The notes below the pieces were generated by a model that saw only the letters and a program-made list of their open reading frames with translations, was not told the DNA's origin and ran no database searches. Below are positions 23,392-31,900 of a stretch of 37,031 bases of DNA, piece after piece. Positions within the stretch are counted from its first letter, which is position 1. Each line of letters starts with the position of its first letter. The position numbers and the translations under genes are program-made. Origin of the DNA: an uncultured Pseudomonadota bacterium (GTDB lineage: Bacteria > Myxococcota_A > UBA796 > SXON01); the NCBI GenBank assembly GCA_903891165.1, contig CAITDR010000205.1:1-37031 (forward strand), in the 5' to 3' direction.

Positions 23392-23420
23392 AAACTAGGC
23401 GGTTGTCGAGAAGTTGTCAA
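23392..23420 (-). promoter_or_regulatory. Sigma-70-type promoter of the MopE/VKOR-fusion/sulfatase unit
   Basis: On the minus strand, TTGACA (23420-23415) is followed after exactly 17 bases by TAGTTT (23397-23392). The ATG is 18 bases further at 23373, with AGAGAGG between. This is the best sigma-70 consensus match in the window. Confidence 0.7.
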
Positions 23421-23461
23421 CCTGCACGGTTGAGGCTGTCGATGCCCCCGAAGGGCGGTCG

Positions 23462-24592
23462 CTATTGGAGGCTGCTCAAGGCTACAACGGCCTCTTCCGC
23501 GATCCCTTCCCAGACCGGCACCCGATCGGTGATCCCCACCAATTCCAGATAGTCCCAGTCGAAATCGGTCGGAGGGCAGACTGCAAAAGGGCGATGACGC
23601 AAGGCCAGAACGTCCGCCACATGCACCGCCGTTGTCGTCGTAAACCGTCCGGATGCGCGTGCGCCAGGGTTGTGATGATCCAGGACCGCGTGGATCAGCG
23701 GCGCATCCATTCCCCACAGGCTCATCAGATAGGCCCCGATCCGAGGATGTAGCGTTGGATCCTCGGGAACCTCTGGCAGGGTGGCCAGCACCAGAAGGCC
23801 CACGTCATGCAACATCGCCGCAAAAAAGGCCTCGTCCGCCAGCCGACGCTCGGGCACCACCCGCCGCGCGATGGAGGCGGTGAGCAGGGTGTGCACCCGC
23901 ATCTCCTCCAGCGAAAACCAGGAGGTGGTCGGCGAAGATTGGAAAAGCTCCAGGGAGAAGACCAGATTTTTGATCAGGTTGTTCCCCAGATAGGTCACTG
24001 CATCTTCCAGCGCCGTAATCCGCCGCGCTGGACCAAAAAAGGGCGAGTTCACCAGCTGGAGAATCCGGGCGCAAACCGCCACATCCTGCCGTAGCACCGT
24101 CGCCACCTGGGATGCATTGGAGGTAGGGGAGTCCATCACTTTCTTCAGGCGCGCCCAGGTCGAGGGGATCGACGGCAGCTTCTGCACCTGCCCCAGCACC
24201 CGCCGTAGCTCCGGATCGCGGATCAGCTCGTGGAGCTGGCAGGCCCGATCCAGCGTGTTTTCCAGTGCCGTCGGATCACAGGGTTTGGCCAGGAACTGGT
24301 GCGCGACCGGTACTGCACGAAGCGCGGTTTCCTGCTCCATAAAGCCGGACAGTACGATGCGCACCGCCTCCGGCTGCAGCTTCTGAGCGGCCTGAAGGAC
24401 CGTCGCGCCATCCACCTTGGGCATACGGATGTCGGAGACGACGATATCAAAGCGGTCTTCGGCCAGCAGATCCAGCCCGCGCTGGCCGCCCTCCGCAAAA
24501 ACCATTTCCCAACCTCGGCGATGACGACGCAGCAGATTCTGGAGAGCCTCCAGAACCCGGGGTTCATTATCGACGAAAAGGATACGTGTCAT
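23462..24592 (-). CDS. Response regulator with an HDOD output domain
   Basis: The ATG at 24592 starts directly at the receiver domain (MTRILFVDNEPR); an extension to 24751 adds 53 non-homologous residues. Residues 1-120 form a CheY-like receiver with the acidic pair near residue 8, phospho-acceptor Asp54 in VVSDIRMP, and Lys103 in LAKPCD. Residues about 130-330 form an HDOD domain (LPSIPSTWARL, LRQDVAVCARILQLVNSPFFG, DAVTYLGNNLIKNLVFS), which retains a MLHDVGLL segment. HDOD regulators link phosphorelay input to signalling through poorly defined outputs and are common in deltaproteobacterial lineages. No histidine kinase is adjacent. The gene follows the dipeptidase on the same strand after 62 bases. 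A Shine-Dalgarno sequence is not obvious. Confidence 0.87.
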   Translation of the reverse strand: MTRILFVDNEPRVLEALQNLLRRHRRGWEMVFAEGGQRGLDLLAEDRFDIVVSDIRMPKVDGATVLQAAQKLQPEAVRIVLSGFMEQETALRAVPVAHQFLAKPCDPTALENTLDRACQLHELIRDPELRRVLGQVQKLPSIPSTWARLKKVMDSPTSNASQVATVLRQDVAVCARILQLVNSPFFGPARRITALEDAVTYLGNNLIKNLVFSLELFQSSPTTSWFSLEEMRVHTLLTASIARRVVPERRLADEAFFAAMLHDVGLLVLATLPEVPEDPTLHPRIGAYLMSLWGMDAPLIHAVLDHHNPGARASGRFTTTTAVHVADVLALRHRPFAVCPPTDFDWDYLELVGITDRVPVWEGIAEEAVVALSSLQ

Positions 24593-24654
24593 GCAGAGGC
24601 CACAGGGCTCCTCTTTTACCAGAAAGCCCGCAGATGTGCACCTGCGCTGGCGCT

Positions 24655-25692
24655 CTATCGGCGTACCTTCTCCCACAGGCGCATGAAATTTTCGCCACGA
24701 AGGCCACGAAGCTCCTCCTCTGTCCAGCCCTGGCCTTTCAGCACTGCCCACAGTGCGGGCAGCGCGCTGGCGTCGCGTAGCTCGGGCGGCACCTTGATCA
24801 GCCCGTCAAAGTCCGAGCCCAGCGCCACACAGCCCGCCCCTCCCACCGCCCGGATGTGCGCCGCATGTTCGGCCACCCGGCCCAGGCTGGCTCCTTTCCC
24901 CACGAAGGTGGCATGAAAATTCAGGCCTACCACGCCCCCTCCGTCGCAGATGCAGTGCAGCTCCTGGTCGCTCAGGTTTCGAGCGTTGGCCTGGATCTCC
25001 GCGGCATCCGAGTGGGAGGCAAGCACCGGATCAGCGGAGAGCGCACAGGTTTCGAGCGTCGTCGCCCGCGAGGCATGCGACACATCGAGCAGGATGTTCA
25101 GGCGGTTGGCGGCCATCACCAGCTCGCGTCCGGCCGGGCTCAGTCCTCCTCCTCCATCTCCCGAAGATCCCGCATAGCGATTGGAAAAACTCCAGGTGAG
25201 GCCCAGCATCCGCAGACCCCGGTCGTGCAGCGCCTCCAGACCCGCCACCCCGCTTTGGTCCAGTCCATGGGCGCCCTCCAAAGAGTAGAACATTCCTACC
25301 TTTCCCGCCGCTGCCGCTGCCCGCGCCTCGGCAGGCTCGCCCACCCGCTGCACCCCATCGAGCCGCCGATCCTCCGCCTCCATCGTGGTTAACAAGCCTT
25401 CGACGATACCTTCCCAGTTCGCCTCCCGAGGCGGCCAGAGCACCATCACCGCGAGGTTGGTCCCCCCGGCGCGCAGCTGTGGCAGGCCCGCCTCCAAGCC
25501 CTCTGCCTCCAGTCCCACCTTCCGTCTCAAGAGCTGAGTGGGCGTATCCAGGTGCAGGTCTGCCTGTATATCCACGGCGTTGACAGCCGGAGAAGAGGGC
25601 GTGACTCGATCCAGAGTCACGTCGGCAGTGGGCACTGTCGGCTCTGCCGCTGGGGGCGGAGAACTGCCGCAGGAGAGGAGGAGCAGGAGCAT
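24655..25692 (-). CDS. Membrane dipeptidase (peptidase family M19) lipoprotein
   Basis: The 345-residue product starts MLLLLLSC; an in-frame TAG stands twelve bases upstream, so no longer signal is possible. The M19 dinuclear zinc signature is complete. ADLHLDT supplies His47 and Asp49, SLEGAHG supplies bridging Glu139, LDVSHAS supplies His206, ASHSDA supplies His227, and GSDFDG gives the downstream Asp. M19 enzymes hydrolyse dipeptides, including those with D-residues at the C-terminal side, and some act on related amides. As a lipoprotein it would act in the envelope, for example on peptidoglycan peptides or imported dipeptides. It is the first gene of a unit with the HDOD regulator and is divergent from the discoidin/NHL gene. 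Confidence 0.9.
   Translation of the reverse strand: MLLLLLSCGSSPPPAAEPTVPTADVTLDRVTPSSPAVNAVDIQADLHLDTPTQLLRRKVGLEAEGLEAGLPQLRAGGTNLAVMVLWPPREANWEGIVEGLLTTMEAEDRRLDGVQRVGEPAEARAAAAAGKVGMFYSLEGAHGLDQSGVAGLEALHDRGLRMLGLTWSFSNRYAGSSGDGGGGLSPAGRELVMAANRLNILLDVSHASRATTLETCALSADPVLASHSDAAEIQANARNLSDQELHCICDGGGVVGLNFHATFVGKGASLGRVAEHAAHIRAVGGAGCVALGSDFDGLIKVPPELRDASALPALWAVLKGQGWTEEELRGLRGENFMRLWEKVRR
25600..25621. repeat. Inverted repeat related to the terminator at 28881-28902
   Basis: CGTGACTC (25600-25607), six bases and GAGTCACG (25614-25621) form an eight-base-pair inverted repeat. The arms equal the outer arms of the palindrome at 28881-28902, but this copy lies inside the dipeptidase coding region near its N-terminus. 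Confidence 0.5.
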
Positions 25693-25800
25693 GGCAGGCG
25701 GCTAACCGGCGGGCATCCGGGTTGCCCTTCGCCGGCGGGAAGAACGGGGCGCTCTCAGGGTTCCAAAAAACCAGTTAAGCCCCGCACCTCGGAGTACCGG

Positions 25801-27612
25801 ATGCTGTCCTTTCTGCTGCTTGCTGCCCTCGCCGAAGCAAAAACCACAGCTTCTTCCGTGGGCGAAGATCCCAACGGCGACAAGGCCGCCAAGCCCAAGC
25901 CCGAGTGGGCGGTGGATGGGCTGTTGACCACCGGCTGGGGCGACGGCGCCATCGGTCACGGGGAAGGCTCCTGGCTGGAGCTGGACCTGGGCAGCAACAT
26001 CAAGCTGGAGAACCTGTCGATCTGGCCGGGGAACCTGAGCAACGGTGCGCGCTCCTACCGCGAATATGATCGGCCGCGTACCTTGCGGATCTGGGTGGAC
26101 GGCCAGCAGCAGGGCGAAGATCTACGCATCGAAGACAAGATGCAGCGGGTAGACGTTCCTTTGGAGCTGAGCGGCCGAAAGGTCAAGGTCGAAGTTGTGG
26201 ATGTCTATGAAGGCATCGTCTACGCCGATCTGTACATCGCCGAGATCGCGGTGAACTACACCAAGGGCGACACCGGCAAGGCGGTGGACAAGGTGGAGGC
26301 CTGGCGCGCCGGCAACGAAGGTGCCAAGTTGCAGGCCAAATATGAAGAGCAGATGCTGGCCATGTACGAGCAGCACAAGGCCAACACCGACGATCGGGAT
26401 TCGATGGATTTTCTGCTGATGGCCGCTGCGGAAGGCCCCGAATATCTGCGGAAGAAGGTCAGCTCTCTGGTACCCGAAGGCTTCCGTGCCTCCGGGATCG
26501 TACCCGATGAAAAGGCGATGTTGGCCATCCGCAAGCTGAAGAACCCCAACATGATCCCCGGCCTGGAGATGGCGGCCCTGCGGGCTGTGGGCAGAAAACA
26601 GCGGGAGATCCTGGAAATTGTGGAGATTTTTTACGCCTACCAGGATCTGATGAGCGGCGGTCGCCGCAACATCCGCGCCTGGGGGGAGCCGGGCTGGGAG
26701 CAGGGGGCGCTGCGCTCTTTTGACGAACCCCTGGCGATTGAGGCCAACCGCATCGGGGGCTTGGTGGTGGCGGATACCGGCAACAACCGCATCCAGGAGT
26801 TCGACAACACGGGGCTGGCGGTGCGGCAGTGGGGTGCCGGAAAAGACGTCTCCAACCTTTGGTTTGCCAGCACCCGCACCTGGTATGCGGCCGGAGCGCT
26901 GGCCCAGGATGAGCAGGGGAGCTTCATCAACCCGGTGGATATTGAGATTATCCCGGGAAGTTCCAAGGAAGAAACCGATGGTTTTGCGGTCCTCGATGCA
27001 AAGAACCGCCTGCAGATCTACGACAGCGAGGGCAATGCCCTGATCGGCTGGACCGTCGGCGTCGAGGACGAGCTGGCGCCCAAAGTGGGTGGGGAGGGCT
27101 ACCTCGCCTGGCTGCCCAAGAAGAAGCTGTTGCTGGCGGTGATTGGAAAAGAAGGCAGGTTGTACAGCCTGGATTCCGAGGAAGTGGGCCGCTACAAGCT
27201 GGAGGATGGCACCCCCAACGGGCTGGAGGTAGGCAAGGACGGCAAGCTGTACATCGTCTACGGAGACAAGATCATCAGCTACAACGCCGTGGATGGCTTC
27301 CGCTACCAGGTGGTGATGGACAGCACCCAGCTGGGTGAAGGTTTTGAGGACATGGACCTGACCCTGGACGAGGAGGGCAAGCTGTGGGTACTCACCGACA
27401 CCGGCTGGCTGTTCAAGCTGAAAAAACCGGGGGTGATCGAGTGGAAGATCAAAGCCAGTGAGGTGGAGTTGATCCACCCGCGTCTGGCGGTGGTACAGGG
27501 CCGTGCCTACATCACCGATCGCGATCGGATCCTGGTGGTGGACGCGCTCCAGGTGCACCTGGACGAGGTGCAGGCGAAGGAAGAGGCCGGAGAAGGCGGA
27601 AAGAAGAAGTGA
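25801..27612 (+). CDS. Secreted discoidin-like and NHL beta-propeller protein
   Basis: The ATG at 25801 is preceded by CGGAG and gives a Sec signal, MLSFLLLAALAEA. A much longer frame to 25552 runs through non-coding-like sequence. The mature 590 residues begin with a galactose-binding/discoidin-like domain (VDGLLTTGWGDGAIGHGEGS, then WLELDLGSNIKLENLSIWPG). A helical segment follows (about residues 155-270). The rest is a six-bladed-type propeller with NHL-like phrases, for example GGLVVADTGNNRIQEFDNTG, VLDAKNRLQIYDSEG, LGEGFEDMDLTLDEEGKLWV and GRAYITDRDRILVVDA. The fold suggests carbohydrate or protein binding rather than catalysis. The C-terminus is Lys/Glu-rich. The stop overlaps the next ATG by one base (TGATG), so the two products are probably made together. 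Confidence 0.82.
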   Translation: MLSFLLLAALAEAKTTASSVGEDPNGDKAAKPKPEWAVDGLLTTGWGDGAIGHGEGSWLELDLGSNIKLENLSIWPGNLSNGARSYREYDRPRTLRIWVDGQQQGEDLRIEDKMQRVDVPLELSGRKVKVEVVDVYEGIVYADLYIAEIAVNYTKGDTGKAVDKVEAWRAGNEGAKLQAKYEEQMLAMYEQHKANTDDRDSMDFLLMAAAEGPEYLRKKVSSLVPEGFRASGIVPDEKAMLAIRKLKNPNMIPGLEMAALRAVGRKQREILEIVEIFYAYQDLMSGGRRNIRAWGEPGWEQGALRSFDEPLAIEANRIGGLVVADTGNNRIQEFDNTGLAVRQWGAGKDVSNLWFASTRTWYAAGALAQDEQGSFINPVDIEIIPGSSKEETDGFAVLDAKNRLQIYDSEGNALIGWTVGVEDELAPKVGGEGYLAWLPKKKLLLAVIGKEGRLYSLDSEEVGRYKLEDGTPNGLEVGKDGKLYIVYGDKIISYNAVDGFRYQVVMDSTQLGEGFEDMDLTLDEEGKLWVLTDTGWLFKLKKPGVIEWKIKASEVELIHPRLAVVQGRAYITDRDRILVVDALQVHLDEVQAKEEAGEGGKKK

Positions 27613-28877
27613 TGTCTCTGCTTCTTCTCTGGTTGGCCTGCAACGAGCCCGCCGCACCGCCGCCTCCTCCCCCAAAAACCCAGGTGCAGCCGAGCCCGGC
27701 GCCCGCTCCGGCCCCGCCGGTCACGGTGTGGACGCCCGAGAACATCGGCACCCTGGTCCCCGTGGCGCCTACACGGGAAGGCAAGGTTCCCTGGGTACTT
27801 CCTGCCAATCCCGCCTATGACGAAGCCCTGCAGTCTCTGGCTTCGATGGTGGAGAAGTACGCAGGTGACCCGGAGAATCCTTGGGCCGTGGCGCATGGGC
27901 TCTTGGCCCGGGGCAAGGACTTCAAGCTGGCCGACGGGCGCCCCGCGATCCCCCAGCTTTTTGCCACCTACGCCGAGCCACGCAGCATCGGGACACTCAA
28001 CTTCTGGGGCTTTCCCCAGAAGTCTGGTGAGATCCGGGTGGAGCCACATACCGATCTGCTGCTGAAAAACATGCAGGAGGCCGGGGTGGCTCCCGACGCG
28101 GACTTCCCCCATGCGGACAAAAAGATCTCCATGGCGGATCTCTACCGCTACACCCTACTAAAGACATTTCTTGTGGCGGACAAAAACAAGTCCTCCTTCG
28201 AGGGGCCCAACGACATCCCCTGGGGCCTGCAGGCCCTGGCCACCTGGTCCCCCGGTCCCGAGCTGCAGTGGGTCACTGCCGACGGTATCCCCATGGATCT
28301 GGACTATCTGACCACCTTTTTGGTGGCAGTGGTCACCCAGGAGAGTGCCTTTATGTTTCAGGCTCTCCAGAAAGGGGAGCGTTTTGAGCGCAGCGGGCAG
28401 AACCTGTTCAACTACACCTGTGGGGGAGCCCATCTGGTTCAGGGCGCCAGCTATGCGGTTGCCCGCGGTTTTGGAGGTCCAAAGGACCACAAAGCGATGG
28501 AAGCCCAGGTGATTCTTCTGTACTACCGCCTTCCCATCGAGCTGGACATCTACCAGGGGGCCATGGCCCGTGCGCCGAAGATGAAGGGGAAGTTGTTGGT
28601 TCAACAGCTGAAATTTCTGGGGCACTGGCTGGAGACCACCTCCAAGCTCTCGGCCTTGGGCTTCTACAGCCCCGATGCTACCCAGCAAAAGCTCACCGAA
28701 ACCGCCGCTCAGAAGCTCGTTCTGACGGTGCAGGCCATTCGCGATGCCGGTGCCTTCGACAACATGGAGACCATCCGCAAGTCCGACGAGCAGCTGTATC
28801 TGGACATGGTGGGCGACGGCAGCCACGCCATCCGCGGTCTGGAGCTGGCACTCGGGCGTGGAGTGATCCGCTACTGA
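27612..28877 (+). CDS. Hypothetical lipoprotein, mostly helical
   Basis: The ATG at 27612 overlaps the preceding stop and gives MSLLLLWLAC, a minimal lipoprotein signal followed by a Pro-rich tether (PAAPPPPPPKTQ). The remaining 385 residues are mainly helical. They include FNYTCGGAHLVQGASYAV, a Cys-Gly-Gly-His-containing segment reminiscent of alpha/alpha-toroid proteins. HKAMEAQVILLYYRLPIELD and MKGKLLVQQLKFLGHWLETT also stand out. I do not recognise the family, and no catalytic set can be named. Coupling to the discoidin/NHL gene suggests that both act together at the envelope. A perfect palindrome follows as the likely terminator. Confidence 0.75.
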   Translation: MSLLLLWLACNEPAAPPPPPPKTQVQPSPAPAPAPPVTVWTPENIGTLVPVAPTREGKVPWVLPANPAYDEALQSLASMVEKYAGDPENPWAVAHGLLARGKDFKLADGRPAIPQLFATYAEPRSIGTLNFWGFPQKSGEIRVEPHTDLLLKNMQEAGVAPDADFPHADKKISMADLYRYTLLKTFLVADKNKSSFEGPNDIPWGLQALATWSPGPELQWVTADGIPMDLDYLTTFLVAVVTQESAFMFQALQKGERFERSGQNLFNYTCGGAHLVQGASYAVARGFGGPKDHKAMEAQVILLYYRLPIELDIYQGAMARAPKMKGKLLVQQLKFLGHWLETTSKLSALGFYSPDATQQKLTETAAQKLVLTVQAIRDAGAFDNMETIRKSDEQLYLDMVGDGSHAIRGLELALGRGVIRY

Positions 28878-28880
28878 CGA

Positions 28881-28902
28881 CGTGACTCTGATCAGAGTCA
28901 CG
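28881..28902. terminator. Perfect 22-base palindrome between convergent genes
   Basis: Arms CGTGACTCTGA (28881-28891) and TCAGAGTCACG (28892-28902) are exact complements with no spacer. It begins three bases after the stop at 28877 and faces the minus-strand stop at 28940. It could act as a bidirectional terminator, although no T-run follows on either side, or as a protein-binding site. Confidence 0.55.
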
Positions 28903-28939
28903 CCCTAAGGTGCGGAAAGAAGGCGGAATTCGGCGCCGA

Positions 28940-31900
28940 CTACATCCCATTGCCCGGATAGATGTCCGGGTTGTGGTCGTCCATGTCGCCGCAGGCGTAG
29001 TCCCAGCCATCCCCATCGGCGTCGGTACCCACGTTGGTACAGAAGCGGATCTGGTAGTAGTCCAGATCATTGTCGTTGGAGGTGAAGATTTCGTAGGTGT
29101 AGTTGTCCTGCCCATCGCCCAGGCCCCAGGCCCCCTCGTCGCGAAAGACATAGTTCAAGGTCAGGTTTTGTTCGGTCAGGCTACCACCGGAGCCACAAGA
29201 CCAGCCTGCCAGCCCATCGCGAGCCGCCACGGCGCCCCAGTCCATCAATACGCGACCGTCGTCAAAGAGCACCGCCGCGAAGGTATTGGTGTTGCTCGAT
29301 CCATATTCACGCAGGCTACGCCAGTAGAATGCGGTTGCGTTGCTGTGGCGCACATAGCCCAGGGTGGGGCTCCCCGACGTGGGGTTCATGTCGTCCCAGA
29401 GCGGTGCGATGCTGATGTCGTTGGCGAACTCGGCAGCCGTCTCGATATGGGCCGTGTCGTTGCTGCCGAAGGTCAGGCGTCCGTTAGACTGCATGTACAG
29501 GCTGCTGTAGCTGCTGCCGCAGAAGGGGAAGGCCGCGGTTAGGTTTATCAGGGTGCCGGCGTCATCTCCCAGCGACACGGTGGTCAGGGTCTGGGGGTCG
29601 GCACTGTCGATGTAGCCGTCACAGTCGTTGTCGATATGGTCGTTGGTGACCTCGAAGGCGTAGGGGTGGATTTCCCAGTCCTCGTCGTCACAGTCGTCGG
29701 CGTTATCGTAGACAAAGCCAGGTTGCAGACCGCAGTAGTAGTAGTCAGTGCTGGAATCGCCGAAGCCGTCGCCGTCGTCGTCGAGGTACTGGGGCGGGAT
29801 ATTGTCATCCACCAGGCCCGAGCAGTCATTGTCAATATTGTCACAGAAGTCAATCGCGATCGGGGAGATGGCGCTATCGCTGTCGTCGCAGTCGGTGTTG
29901 CTGCTCACGTAGTGGGTGGGCTGGGAACAGGCACGCTGGCTGCTACTGGTGCTGCCGTAGCCGTCGCCATCGGTATCGGCATACCAGGTCGAGGCGTTGG
30001 AAGCGCTACTTTCGTCGGTCGTTCCATCACAGTCGTCGTCGATGCCGTTGCAGAGCTCAGTGGCCGCCGGGCTGCGGGCGGCGTCGGTGTCGGCGCAGTC
30101 GGTGCTGCTGCTCACGTAGCCGGCGGGCTGGGTGCAGGCGCGCTGGCTGCTGTTGGCGTTGCCATAGCCGTCGCCATCGGTGTCCGCATACCAGGTCGGG
30201 GCGTTGGTGGCGGTATTCTCGTCGGTGGTGCCGTCGCAGTCATCGTCGCGCCCGTTACAGCTCTCGGCAGCGGCAGGGTTGGTGGAAAGCCGGGTATCAT
30301 CGCAGTCGCTGCTGTTGGAGACGTAGCCGGAGGGCCGTGTGCAGGCGGGGGTGGAGGAGGAGCTGCTGCCGTAGCTGTCGCTGTCGGCGTCGCGGTACCA
30401 GGTCAGCGCATCCACTGCGCTACTTTCATCGGTTGTACCATTACAATTGTCATCGCGGCCGTTGCAGTACTCAGGGGCGCCAGGGTAGCTCAGCGCGCGG
30501 GCGTCGTCGCAGTCGGTGTTGGTGGACGCGTAGCCTGCGGGTTGGCTGCAACTGACCTGGGTGGTGCTGCTGCCGCCAAAACCATCGCCGTCCACATCGC
30601 GGAACCAGGTAAGGGCATCCAGGGCAGAGGCTTCGTCGATGCTGCCATTGCAGTCATCATCGATATTGTTACAATATTCCGTCGCTCCCACAAAAATATC
30701 GGGATTGGTATCATCGCAGTCGGTGCTGTCCGCCACCGCACCCAGGGGAAGTTCGCAGGCCAGGACCGGCAGATTTACGTCCCCGTAGCCGTCCACGTCG
30801 TGATCCTCGTACCAGGTCAGCGCGTCTACAGCGCTGTCTTCGTCCACCATACCGTCGCAATTGTTATCGGAGCTGTCACAGATTTCGGTGGCGCCGGGGT
30901 AGATAGCGGGCTTTCCGTCGTCGCAGTCCGTGCCCAAGGCGATGGTGCCCGCGGGGGCCGTACAGGCGGCCACTCCGGTGGTCGGGTCGCCGTAGCCGTC
31001 GGCATCGCTGTCGGTGAACCAGAAGGGGGCATCGACGGCGTTGTCGTCGATGCTACCGTTGCAGTCGTTGTCCAGACCGTCGCAAGACTCGGCCGCTCCG
31101 GGGGCGCGGGCGGCGTTGCTGTCGTCACAGTCTGTAGTGTCTGCTACAAAAGAAGGGGGAGCGGTGCAGGCGGCGATGGAAGAGGCCGGGTTTCCGAAGC
31201 CATCCCCGTCGGTGTCCGCGAACCAGGAAGGAGCGTCTATCGACCCATTATCGGTGTTTCCATCGCAGTTTTCATCGCGACCGTCGCAATGCTCGGTTGC
31301 GGCTGGGGAGACATCGACGGCGCTGTCGTCGCAGTCCGTGGCATCGCTCACCTGACCGGCGGCGGCGGCACAGGCCAAGGTCCCCGTCGTCGCATCGCCA
31401 AAACCATCGCCGTCGAGATCACTATACCAAAGGGCGATGTCAGCGGCGTCGTTGTCGGGCTGACCATCGCAGTCTTCGTCCAGACCATCGCAGGTTTCGA
31501 TGGCGCCCGGATGTACGGTCGCCAGCTGGTCGTCGCAGTCGCCCGCGTCGGCCAGACCCGGCGTGCAGCTGATGTAGGCGGTGGAGGGGTCGCCTGAGCC
31601 GTCGCCGTCGTTGTCCGTGTAGTAGACGCCGGCGTCCACGGCGCTGTTGTCTGCGGTGCCGTCGCAGTCTTCGTCCACGCCGTCGCAATGTTCAACCGCC
31701 CCGGGGAAGGTCGTGGCGCTGTGGTCGTTGCAGTCGTCGGCGGTGGTGACGGCACCGGTGGGAGCGGTGCAGGCCGCGGTGATGTTCTGGGCGTCCCCGT
31801 GGCCGTCTCCGTCGGCATCTCCGTACCAGGGGGAGGCGTCGGTGGCGCCCAGGTCGATGCCGCCGTCGCAGTCATCGTCAAGGCCGTTGCAGACTTCGAT

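Noticed and set aside
25552-25800. Upstream extension of the discoidin/NHL gene
   Set aside because: The added 83 residues read antisense through the start of the dipeptidase gene and would remove the signal peptide at 25801.
29636-31597. Long plus-strand open frame (653 codons) opposite the giant MopE gene, with similar ones at 31688-33409, 4669-5940, 2481-3296 and 21331-22374
   Set aside because: They are antisense shadows. Asp/Gly-rich GAC, GAT and GGC codons read as Val, Ile and Ala on the other strand and leave few stops. The products are low-complexity Val/Ile/Ala chains with no domains.
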